Shown here piece by piece: positions 6,198-13,514 of a stretch of 13,514 nucleotides of DNA. The notes under the pieces are model-generated. The model ran no database searches. It was not told the origin of the DNA and saw nothing but the letters and a program-made list of their open reading frames with translations. A program made the position numbers and the translations under genes. Position 1 is the first letter of the stretch. Every line of letters starts with the position of its first letter. Origin of the DNA: Anaerolineaceae bacterium (GTDB lineage: Bacteria; Chloroflexota; Anaerolineae; Anaerolineales; Anaerolineaceae); NCBI GenBank assembly GCA_014860845.1, contig JACZIY010000239.1, forward strand, positions 1 through 13,514, in the 5' to 3' direction.

Positions 6198-9100
6198 TTA
6201 GAAATCTTCCAGATTCACCAACTGAATCGAGTTACCACAATTCAGAAAACAAAATTGGGCAAACGGCATTTCTTTGAGCTGCTGGAATACTGAATTCTGG
6301 TATCGCAGCAATTGTGCCCGGTAGTCCAATCTCCTGTCCTCGTCCAGATCAGATAGAGATGCCAGATGATCTGTTTTAAAGTCGACAATTTTCCATCCAC
6401 GCTCGGATAGATAGAGAACATCCAGACGACCACGTTCATTCTGCGGTTCATCCTGTAACTCATATGGGACTTCATGATAGCGTCTGCTCGCCTGGTAAAT
6501 TTCCACATAAATCGGATGGTTCTGCAATCGTTGTAAATATCCTTTTGCCTGTAAAACCGCGCTCCGTCTTTGTTCCAATTCCAGAATGCCAATTTCAAGT
6601 GCTGATCGTTCAAGAAATTGTTGCATGGCTTCATCATTGTGAAAGTCCCAGCGATGGATAGCATGATGCAATAACTTCCCCACCCATAAAGGGAATTTTT
6701 GGGGTGGGTCAAACAAATCCAGGTTATTCTCTTCAGATTTCAAAGTCTCCAGTAAGGTTTTTATTGGCTCATTACCGGTCAGCATAGCACTCATAGAGAA
6801 CACCTGTTCATCTGCTTTTTCTAATTCCCGGGTTGGAAATTCAACCAATTGTGTTCTGACCTGTATGCCCATCCGCTCACCACTGGCTACCAGGTTTGTC
6901 TCTGCGGCAGGGTTTGCTACCAGCTGTTCTGGATCGAGTTCTAACAGATCCAGAATTTTCTTCAGCCACCCATTCACGGTAAATTTTTCTTTGAATTGGG
7001 AAAAGTGGCCACTGATGATTAACTTATCCCTGGCCCGTGTGAAAGCAACATACAATAAACGTCTGGTTTCGGCATCTTCCCTGTCTGCATCGAGCATCTT
7101 TAAATAACGGGATAGTAAAGACTTGTAATCCACCCGATCTGGATGAAAGGACACCCATTCACCGTCTAACTGCCATCGATCCGTTCCAGTCATGGGTCGA
7201 CGACCGGCATCCGCCAGTATCACCCAGGGAAACTCCAATCCTTTGGATTTATGAATGGTCATCAATTGCAGCGCATCTTCGGCTGCCCCGGCTGCTTCCC
7301 CTTCCCGTACGCCAATATCCCGAATTTTTTGTACATATTCCAGATAAGCATGAATGCTGGTTTGATGGCTGGTATACGCATCCATTAACAATTTTTCAAT
7401 ATTTCGCCAACCGCGTTCGGCAGAACCCGCCAGAATGATTCTGTAATGAGTACGCTCAATCAGGCGTTGTAAGAGAGCTGCCACCGGTAATTTGCCAACA
7501 ATTTCTTCAAACTCACCCAGTAAATCCAATGCTCTTCCGGCTGCCTTCTCATCCTCTTGGTTTAAATACGAGTGATCCATTATCAAAGCTTGCCGCAGAG
7601 ATACTGGTTGATTTCCAGATTGTGACCAACGTAGCTGGATAATGCCCAGATCACTCATGCCTGTTGCTGGTGAACGTAAAAAACCGACCATTGCCAGATC
7701 ATCCCATGGATCGGATAAGGCACGTAATAAATTCAGTAAATCCCGGATCTCAGGGCGATCGTAGAATCCACTCCCGGCAATGGTAACATATGGAATCCCG
7801 GCAGATTCCAAGGCTTGTTCATAGATCGGAAATGCCCCCGAAGCACGAAACAATAGAGCAACATCCTTCCAATCCTGTATTTCCCCGGTTTGTTTATACG
7901 CTAACAAGCGTTCTGCCAGAAGGTTTGCAGCCAATATCCGGCCTTCTTCCGAATCGCTGCCGGCACCAATCAGGATTTCCAGATATGGTCTTTTAACTCC
8001 GATGGGTAAATCTTCTCGAACAGGGATCATTTTTGTGAAAGGTACATGGAAGGGTTTTGCTTCATCGATTTCATCTCCCATGATAGCAGCCAGAAGCGCA
8101 TCCATGGCGCTCATTAAATGAGGATGCGTGCGATGCGTTTCTTCCAATTTACAAACCAATCCATGGGTTCGTTCTGCTTCCTTTTGCACTTCTCTGAACA
8201 CCGTTACATCTGCTCCACGAAAACGGTAGATAGATTGACGGGCATCCCCTACCACAAATAAACCACCTGGATTTCCCGCTGTCAACGCTTCGATCAATTG
8301 CCGTTGGCGCTGGTTGGTATCCTGAAATTCATCCACCAGTAATGCCTGCACCTTCTCCTGCCAGTTTTTTGCAATTTCAGGCTGTTGCAGCAACGCCAGG
8401 GCTCTACCTTCCAGATCGTCGAAATCCAGCGATTTCTGGTTGGATAATAATTTGTTGTAATGAACAAGAACCAGTGAAAAAGCTTCTTTTAATAAGGGTA
8501 AGGCTGTGTCAATTTTTTCTTCAAAATCTGCTTCGAATCCTTTTTCTATCCAACCTAATTCAATGTCAAACAGTGCACGCCAGGTGGTCAGATCGCTTTT
8601 GGAGGTACTGGAAGCACTGCCAACTAGCCTGTTCAGAACTCGTGTCCTGATACCTATCAATAAACTCACACAATTTAGAAAATCATGTGTCTGCCAGGCT
8701 ACTTCAACCTCCTGCCAGGCTGCCAGAAAAGCATTAACCTGCTCAACCCCCTTAGCTGATGTGTCATTCTGCAGTTGTTGCGGGGAAAAGGACTTCAAAT
8801 CCTGAATGCAATGTTGCAATTCTTCCAACTGCATAAACGGTTGCAACCCTGCCATCAGAAATTGATGGTATGACTGTTCGTGTTGAATCCAATTCTGCAC
8901 CTCCAAACGCTTCCTGATCATTTGGGTCAAAACCGTCTCCAGAGATTTAACGCGTAACAATTCAAAGAGTGGCAAATATTTCTCTTCCATGGTGATTTGT
9001 ACCAGAACTGATTCAACAGCGTCGGCTATTAATATCGTCGCCTGACCTTCATCAACCACAGTGAACAATGGGTCAATTCCTGCTTGCGCTGGATGTGTGC

Positions 9101-9467
9101 GTAAAATTTCGGCACATAGACTATGGATAGTGCCAATGCGAGCAGCATCAATTTGCCGCTCCAATCCCAACCAGAAGCGTTGTTCCTCCTGATTTTGCCC
9201 GGTGGTGATCTGAAATCGAATGGCAGATCGCACCCGCGACCTCATTTCATTTGCAGCTTTTTCTGTAAATGTGATTGCCACCACTTTTTCAGGTGGCAAT
9301 CCATCCGCCAACAAGCTGAGATATCGTGCCACCAGCGTACGTGTCTTTCCTGAACCTGCCCCTGCGGTTACCACCACATTCCGGTCTCGCTCAGCTGCTG
9401 CTTCTTTTTGCGGATCGGATAAATCCTGTGTTTCTAATGTCTTCAGGGTGCTTTCACTTGTCATCAT
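6198..9467 (-). CDS. addA: AddA: ATP-dependent helicase/nuclease subunit A
   Basis: A 1089-aa UvrD/Rep-type helicase with a C-terminal RecB-like nuclease. With AddB it unwinds and trims double-strand DNA ends for RecA-driven repair. Motifs in order: Q-motif region SDPQKEAAAE; Walker A AGAGSGKT (Lys41); ITFTEKAANEM; TIHSLCAEIL; Walker B DEFQDT (379-384); GDARQSIYRFRG (407-418); TIHKSKGLEF (about 737-746); YVAFTRARDKL (about 806-816). The nuclease has His934 in LLHHAIHRW, Asp1016 in GRLDVLY, Asp1029-x-Lys1031 in VDFKTD and Gln1052/Tyr1056 in AQLLRY, all intact. It is shorter than Bacillus subtilis AddA (about 1230 aa). Three ATG codons lie in a row at 9470, 9467 and 9464. The first forms ATGA with the addB stop, but its spacing from GGGAGG is only 2 nt; the second, used here, has 5 nt. 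Translation is coupled to addB. Reading upstream of 9470 would only overlap addB. Confidence 0.95.
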   Translation of the reverse strand: MMTSESTLKTLETQDLSDPQKEAAAERDRNVVVTAGAGSGKTRTLVARYLSLLADGLPPEKVVAITFTEKAANEMRSRVRSAIRFQITTGQNQEEQRFWLGLERQIDAARIGTIHSLCAEILRTHPAQAGIDPLFTVVDEGQATILIADAVESVLVQITMEEKYLPLFELLRVKSLETVLTQMIRKRLEVQNWIQHEQSYHQFLMAGLQPFMQLEELQHCIQDLKSFSPQQLQNDTSAKGVEQVNAFLAAWQEVEVAWQTHDFLNCVSLLIGIRTRVLNRLVGSASSTSKSDLTTWRALFDIELGWIEKGFEADFEEKIDTALPLLKEAFSLVLVHYNKLLSNQKSLDFDDLEGRALALLQQPEIAKNWQEKVQALLVDEFQDTNQRQRQLIEALTAGNPGGLFVVGDARQSIYRFRGADVTVFREVQKEAERTHGLVCKLEETHRTHPHLMSAMDALLAAIMGDEIDEAKPFHVPFTKMIPVREDLPIGVKRPYLEILIGAGSDSEEGRILAANLLAERLLAYKQTGEIQDWKDVALLFRASGAFPIYEQALESAGIPYVTIAGSGFYDRPEIRDLLNLLRALSDPWDDLAMVGFLRSPATGMSDLGIIQLRWSQSGNQPVSLRQALIMDHSYLNQEDEKAAGRALDLLGEFEEIVGKLPVAALLQRLIERTHYRIILAGSAERGWRNIEKLLMDAYTSHQTSIHAYLEYVQKIRDIGVREGEAAGAAEDALQLMTIHKSKGLEFPWVILADAGRRPMTGTDRWQLDGEWVSFHPDRVDYKSLLSRYLKMLDADREDAETRRLLYVAFTRARDKLIISGHFSQFKEKFTVNGWLKKILDLLELDPEQLVANPAAETNLVASGERMGIQVRTQLVEFPTRELEKADEQVFSMSAMLTGNEPIKTLLETLKSEENNLDLFDPPQKFPLWVGKLLHHAIHRWDFHNDEAMQQFLERSALEIGILELEQRRSAVLQAKGYLQRLQNHPIYVEIYQASRRYHEVPYELQDEPQNERGRLDVLYLSERGWKIVDFKTDHLASLSDLDEDRRLDYRAQLLRYQNSVFQQLKEMPFAQFCFLNCGNSIQLVNLEDF

Positions 9468-12400
9468 CATGACCTCCCTGGGTGATAGCGCCAACACCAT
9501 AATCTGGCAGCACAATAATTCGGGCAGCCCCCCTCCGGTACCTGTGGACGAAAATCAGCAATGGATAAGCCTTCCATTATCATTTCTATGTGTTGTTTAG
9601 CCACCTGGATGGCGCCGTTTGGTCCTTCAAAATCTTCTGTCTGAAATGAACTCAATTTAAGCGATCCTTCTTTTTTGGCGTTCAGCGACCAATAAAAACC
9701 TTCCGTAACTTCCCCCATATTAAGAGCTTGCGTGGCAGCCAATGCGTACAGCGGTAATTGCAGCCTGGTTCCCTTAATCAGGTCTTTTTTATCCAGGTGA
9801 CTCACCCCTGTTTTATAATCTATCACCCTGATGTTTCCCTGGGGATCCCGATCCACCCGATCAATCACGCCATGTAAACACACCACACGCCCATCTTCCA
9901 ATGAAATCTCCAGGGAAGGATTACCATCCAATCCAAACTTTTGTTCAAAAGCAATCGGAACCCACTCATCCGATGCCAATCCCGTAATGGTGAGTTCGAG
10001 AATTAGCAGCCATTCCTGTTGTTGGGTCTGCCAATAGGCTGTTGGTTCAAATTGATATATTTCTGGGGCAGCATCGAAAATTCGTTTGGCAACGACCGGC
10101 AATTTTTCCAGCACGCCATTTACATCTGCCGGGTTTTCAGCTGCCCGATAAACTTCTTCCAAAATTTGATGCAAAATATTGCCGATCTGAAATGATTGCA
10201 AACCCACCTCGGGGATCCTTTGCTCATCAACAGCAAGAGCATATTGTGTCCAGAAACGCATCGGGCAACTCTTGTATGTTTCCAGTCGGGATGCACTCCA
10301 GTTTGTTTTTTTCTGGTTATATTTCTCCAAAACCGATGGTAGCCCATCGAATTTCCCTTCGTACTCACCTTCTGGTAGTTTACGATGACGAGCAAATAAA
10401 ACCTGCTCCTTATGTTTGATCGTGTTCACCATTCCCATCAGTCTTTCGTCATCAAATTGAACAGGTTGATTGAACAATTTCGACCAGAATAATAATTCTT
10501 CAATCGAAGCAGCATCCCTTAAATCCCTTCTCATCGTCGAACGCACTGTCTCGATATCATCTTTCTCAACGGAGGCGATCAATGCATTCCAATAGGGTGA
10601 AGGTTCCAGTGCTTCCCCTTTATCCGACATATATGGCCGAGTCACCATCAAAGTTGTGTTTGCCCTGGTAATTCCCTGATAAAACACACCAATCTGATCC
10701 TGTTCCAAACTCGATTCCAGCCCGGCTTCTCTGCGGAATGTTTCTGGCAGGAAGGGATCCTCGCGCTGGGATTTCGGAAATACTCCTTCTGCCAGCCCAA
10801 GAATTGCAATATGTTCAAAGCGCGAGCCGCGCGCATCCAAAAAACGCAATACCTGAATTTTGTTCTCATCCAATTTCTGACTATAAGTACTGATTTGAAA
10901 AACCATCTCCAATTCTGCTACGAATTGGTTGTAATCCAGTACCCATTGCCCTAACTCCAGATCTGATATACACATTTCCCTCAGATCGCGTGAAAATCTC
11001 TCAAACCAGGCAGAAGATTCAGAAAAATCTAATAGAGACATCCATCCAGAGTCTTTGAGCAGCTGCCAGAGCCAATCCACCCAGGCTGTAATGCGCTGTT
11101 GCCCCTGCAGGGGTTGTAAAAGGATGGCTATTTTTTGAATACTTTCAAGCAACCTTCTGGAGGTTTCAGCATTTGGCAGAGCAAAGATATCATCTTCTTC
11201 TTCACTTTCGAATTGCCTGTCAGCTTCAACCACCTGGTTAGCCAGGCGTTTTAAAACTTTTTCCCAATTTTCCAAACCAGCTATCACTGGCCCATAGCGG
11301 CTGACCCTCTCCAACCGGACAGCATCAGACGGCATAAAACCAAATTCAGCCAGATTCAAATAAGGGCTTCTCAGCACATCCAGAAACTGTCTTCTGGGAA
11401 AATCTTCAACCGTAAGGCGTAACAAATTCACGATCAATCCAATTTGCGCTACGTGCTGTAAGGGTTTACCCCAAACGAAGTGAAGTGGGATGCCATATTC
11501 TTCAGCAACCGTCTGTAATAAAGGCGGGTATTGGACTTCATCGGGCACCAATACAGCACAATCGCCAGTGAAAGCTCCTTTAACTCTCAATAATTTCTTC
11601 ATATTCCGTAAGACTTCTCGCACTTCCTGTAATGGAGAATGCGCTGCCAATAAACGTACATTATGCTGCTTTTCTATTTTTTGCGGTTGATCAACCAGAA
11701 AATTATTGGCTAGACCCAGGATGGATGGTGGTAGGTGTGGCTGGTCACCCAGGTGAATTATTTCCAGGTCTGAAAAGGCTCGTTGGAAATTCTCCAGGCT
11801 ATCCTGCGCGCGCTGGTAAACAACCCGTCCGGTTAAATCATCGCCAGGTAAAGTCACCATCACCCTGACCCCCAATTCAGCCAGGAGAATTAATAAATCC
11901 TGTTGCGGCGGCGTGAAACGTTCAAAGCCATCCACAACCACAAGATTCCAACCACGCACCAATCTGGGATTTATTTCCAGAGCTGATAAGGCAACGCTGA
12001 TGATTTGATGGGGATCCATCCATTTCAATTGTCTTAGGCGTTCCAGATAGGTGTCATAAAGGGCGAGGATTAGTTCCAACGGCGCAGTTTGTTCATCAGG
12101 AACCAATCTGGGTTGTGTTACAGAATATCCGGCTTGAGTCAATTCCGAGAACTTCTGGTGGACAAGCTGAATAAACCCTGATTTCTCTTTAATAAGCTCA
12201 AATTCACCCAGCATTCCCTGCTGACTATGACTCTGAATGACTTCCAGGATAATACGGTGTAGCATGGTATTGGGTGCCTGGGATAGATACACATCTGATT
12301 TCAGCAGAATTTCTGTACAGATTTCATTAAATAATCCGATGGAAACACCTAACATGCTGCCACTATTCATAAGCTTTGTTCTAAAAGATGTCGCCTGCCG

Positions 12401-12523
12401 CCGGTCAGGAAGTACCACCCAGATTTTTTTCAAATCTCCGGTCGTTAATTCAATTCGAATTTTTTTGAGGACCTCTGTTGTCTTTCCACAAGCTGCACCA
12501 GCCATCAGAATCTGTAAAGGCAT
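9467..12523 (-). CDS. addB: AddB: helicase-like/nuclease subunit B with iron-sulfur staple
   Basis: A 1018-aa partner of AddA, encoded immediately upstream and overlapping it. It starts with a phosphate-binding loop, AGAACGKTT (Lys14), and WVVLPDRRQATSFRTKL, as in the AddB/RexB family. The middle part has an inactive-helicase feel (GSRFEHIAILGLAEGVFP, ITRANTTLMVTRP). The C-terminal PD-(D/E)XK nuclease has His785 (GNILHQILE), Asp888 (GVIDRVDR), Asp902-x-Lys904 (VIDYKTG) and Gln922/Tyr926 (LQLPLYAL). Four cysteines frame it as expected for the 4Fe-4S staple: Cys753 (YKSCPMRFW) and Cys1000, Cys1004 and Cys1010 at the very end. The spacing of the last three is C-x3-C-x5-C, while C-x2-C-x5-C is usual. 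The protein is shorter than B. subtilis AddB (about 1166 aa). The ATG at 12523 has a strong GAGGAGG site 4 nt upstream. Confidence 0.92.
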   Translation of the reverse strand: MPLQILMAGAACGKTTEVLKKIRIELTTGDLKKIWVVLPDRRQATSFRTKLMNSGSMLGVSIGLFNEICTEILLKSDVYLSQAPNTMLHRIILEVIQSHSQQGMLGEFELIKEKSGFIQLVHQKFSELTQAGYSVTQPRLVPDEQTAPLELILALYDTYLERLRQLKWMDPHQIISVALSALEINPRLVRGWNLVVVDGFERFTPPQQDLLILLAELGVRVMVTLPGDDLTGRVVYQRAQDSLENFQRAFSDLEIIHLGDQPHLPPSILGLANNFLVDQPQKIEKQHNVRLLAAHSPLQEVREVLRNMKKLLRVKGAFTGDCAVLVPDEVQYPPLLQTVAEEYGIPLHFVWGKPLQHVAQIGLIVNLLRLTVEDFPRRQFLDVLRSPYLNLAEFGFMPSDAVRLERVSRYGPVIAGLENWEKVLKRLANQVVEADRQFESEEEDDIFALPNAETSRRLLESIQKIAILLQPLQGQQRITAWVDWLWQLLKDSGWMSLLDFSESSAWFERFSRDLREMCISDLELGQWVLDYNQFVAELEMVFQISTYSQKLDENKIQVLRFLDARGSRFEHIAILGLAEGVFPKSQREDPFLPETFRREAGLESSLEQDQIGVFYQGITRANTTLMVTRPYMSDKGEALEPSPYWNALIASVEKDDIETVRSTMRRDLRDAASIEELLFWSKLFNQPVQFDDERLMGMVNTIKHKEQVLFARHRKLPEGEYEGKFDGLPSVLEKYNQKKTNWSASRLETYKSCPMRFWTQYALAVDEQRIPEVGLQSFQIGNILHQILEEVYRAAENPADVNGVLEKLPVVAKRIFDAAPEIYQFEPTAYWQTQQQEWLLILELTITGLASDEWVPIAFEQKFGLDGNPSLEISLEDGRVVCLHGVIDRVDRDPQGNIRVIDYKTGVSHLDKKDLIKGTRLQLPLYALAATQALNMGEVTEGFYWSLNAKKEGSLKLSSFQTEDFEGPNGAIQVAKQHIEMIMEGLSIADFRPQVPEGGCPNYCAARLWCWRYHPGRS

Positions 12524-12552
12524 TATTCCTCCTCAAGAAAAAGTATTATATG

Positions 12553-12580
12553 ATTGTAGCCTGACTGTTGGGATAATCAA
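12553..12580 (-). promoter_or_regulatory. Likely promoter of the addBA operon
   Basis: On the minus strand TTGATT (12575-12580), 16 bp, TACAAT (12553-12558). The -10 box is 29 nt before the addB ATG and lies in the 67-nt gap after the membrane protein gene. A second box, TATAAT (12545-12550), has no matching -35. Transcription from the upstream gene may also read through, as I see no terminator in the gap. Confidence 0.45.
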
Positions 12581-12590
12581 AATCGATGGC

Positions 12591-13274
12591 TCATTCTTTA
12601 CGACTTATCTTTTCTAACCATCCCAGAATTTTTTCCTGGATCTCACTACGAAACCGCCAGATAAATCCCGCTGCCAGAGCAAATAGAACTCCCAACACAA
12701 TCCATTGCCATAACACCAATGAATCTGCGTGTGAACCCAAAAGATTAGCCACAAAAACCCCGGGGGTACGCCCTGCCATTGCTAATAACACTAATTCCAA
12801 TAATGGGATGGATGTCAGCCCTGCTAGAAAACAAACCGCATCATCTGGTAGAAAGGGAAATAGAAAGATCAGGAAAATGACCAAAGAACCACGCCGTTCC
12901 ACAAGACGATCAATTCTTTCAATTGAGGAAGGGTCGATAAAGCGTTCCATCATCGGTCGCCCAAAGCGGCGTGTTAAAACCATTACCAGTATGGATCCGA
13001 TCATCAACCCGGTCATGCTGTAAAGCGTACCCAACCAGGGGCCAAATAATAAACCATTGACAGCATCGATGGCTGTGCCCGGGATAGGTGCCGTCAGTAC
13101 TTGCAGCACATGCAATGTGATGGTCACAAGAGGTGCCCATCGGCCCCAGCCTTGCAACCAAACAGATAGTTGTTCCTGATCACGAAATAACGAACCGATA
13201 GGGCTCATCCAGATGATAACCAGAAGCCCAACCAGAACGATGCCAATCAGAAACCAGATCCAGCGGGATTTCAT
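12591..13274 (-). CDS. TVP38/TMEM64-type (DedA superfamily, VTT domain) membrane protein
   Basis: A 227-aa inner-membrane protein. The first membrane helix (about 5-22, WFLIGIVLVGLLVIIWM) is followed by a VTT domain: APLVTITLHVLQVLTAPIPG, the re-entrant NGLLFGPWLGTLYSM, LTRRFGRP, then FLFPFLPDDAVCFLAGLTSI and AGRTPGVFVANLLGS. A last helix lies near 193-212 and a basic tail ends in SRKE. The proline-rich and GR-containing re-entrant loops are hallmarks of the family, whose members are linked to lipid flipping (undecaprenyl phosphate or phospholipids) and membrane homeostasis. The exact role here is unknown. Two starts are possible: ATG at 13274, preceded closely by GGAAG, or ATG at 13283 (three more residues) with no ribosome binding site and overlapping a possible -10 box. 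The addB gene follows 67 nt later, an association I cannot explain functionally. Confidence 0.88.
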   Translation of the reverse strand: MKSRWIWFLIGIVLVGLLVIIWMSPIGSLFRDQEQLSVWLQGWGRWAPLVTITLHVLQVLTAPIPGTAIDAVNGLLFGPWLGTLYSMTGLMIGSILVMVLTRRFGRPMMERFIDPSSIERIDRLVERRGSLVIFLIFLFPFLPDDAVCFLAGLTSIPLLELVLLAMAGRTPGVFVANLLGSHADSLVLWQWIVLGVLFALAAGFIWRFRSEIQEKILGWLEKISRKE

Positions 13275-13281
13275 CACTTCC

Positions 13282-13309
13282 ATTCTAGCATGTCAGTATT
13301 AAAAACCAA
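13282..13309 (-). promoter_or_regulatory. Possible promoter of the TVP38-type gene
   Basis: On the minus strand TTGGTT (13304-13309), 16 bp, TAGAAT (13282-13287). If used, transcription would begin almost at the ATG at 13274, giving a leaderless or near-leaderless mRNA. Candidate only. Confidence 0.28.
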
Positions 13310-13351
13310 ACATTTCAATTCTCAGGTCTTTCATCATAACCTTACTTGGTT

Positions 13352-13514
13352 TTAACCTGGCAAAAAATCCTCAATCCTTTTATTATCCAGGGCTACATCC
13401 ACAGCAGAAAGAGCATGAACCGCAGTAGTATCAAAAACCGGCAGCAGGAAGTCTTCCTGTTTGACTAATAAACCAATTTCAGTGCATCCCAGTACAATCC
13501 CTTCCGCACCATTT
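13352..13514 (-). CDS. Aspartate/glutamate racemase family protein, C-terminal end
   Basis: The last 53 residues of a gene that enters from the right edge; the stop is TAA at 13352-13354. The segment [16 protein letters not shown] holds the second catalytic cysteine motif (LGCTE) of the Asp/Glu/hydantoin racemase superfamily. [18 protein letters not shown] follows, the usual C-terminal helix of the YgeA/RacX-type amino-acid racemases (broad-specificity or aspartate racemases). These cofactor-independent cytoplasmic enzymes use two cysteines to swap the alpha-proton of an amino acid, often to make D-amino acids for the cell wall. The N-terminal cysteine half is outside the window. Substrate not decidable. 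It is 68 nt upstream of the TVP38-type gene on the same strand, without a visible terminator between them. Confidence 0.85.
   Translation of the reverse strand, partial: NGAEGIVLGCTEIGLLVKQEDFLLPVFDTTAVHALSAVDVALDNKRIEDFLPG

Noticed and set aside
6242..6712. Minus-strand 156-aa open frame inside addA
   Set aside because: It is in another frame of the AddA nuclease region, where the main frame holds all active-site motifs. Its translation is rich in Met, Trp and His without family features.
9220..9600. Plus-strand 126-aa open frame over the addB-addA junction
   Set aside because: Antisense to conserved helicase sequence (Walker A of AddA and Cys cluster of AddB). No ribosome binding site or domain.
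12586..13023. Plus-strand 145-aa open frame
   Set aside because: Antisense to the TVP38-type gene; its Arg/Asn/Lys-rich sequence is what the reverse of a membrane protein gene usually gives.

Overview
The window looks like chromosomal DNA of a free-living bacterium of moderate GC content. The protein styles fit the Chloroflexota (an Anaerolineae-like lineage): an AddA/AddB recombination pair with short proteins, an ATZ/TRZ-type amidohydrolase, and small exported proteins with a GLxxEE-type repeat. This assignment is inferred from protein style only; there is no rRNA or other marker gene here. No tRNA, rRNA, CRISPR array, insertion sequence or phage gene is visible.

Layout. The left edge (1-609, minus) holds the N-terminal third of an amidohydrolase. 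Divergent from it is the only plus-strand block: a secreted 190-aa protein (781-1353) closed by a strong terminator, then an OmpR-type response regulator (1515-2180) and its histidine kinase (2187-3341), 6 nt apart. A perfect 14-bp hairpin at the end of the kinase gene also serves a second small secreted protein that comes in from the other side (3377-3856, minus). Everything further right is on the minus strand. Reading from right to left in the direction of transcription: the C-terminus of an aspartate/glutamate racemase-family protein (13352-13514), a TVP38/DedA-type membrane protein (12591-13274), AddB (9467-12523) and AddA (6198-9467, translationally coupled to AddB), an ArsR-type regulator (5439-6062) and an MFS exporter (3993-5360).

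How the genes fit together. The most interesting unit is 690-3930. Two secreted proteins flank a two-component system and share an ungapped 47-residue domain, 18 of 47 positions identical. Their upstream regions share one architecture: CTTTAC-like hexamers on an 11-bp period, then exactly 10 bp, then a -10 box. This is the pattern expected when an OmpR-family regulator activates both genes. The kinase has a very short extracytoplasmic loop with eight methionines in 22 residues, and the secreted proteins carry Gly/Met/Arg-rich tracts. Together they look like an envelope-sensing regulon, possibly for a soft metal such as Cu(I); the stimulus is inference. AddAB is the double-strand-break end-processing helicase-nuclease. 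The ArsR-type regulator and MFS pump form a typical efflux/regulator pair, with a palindrome in the regulator's promoter region.
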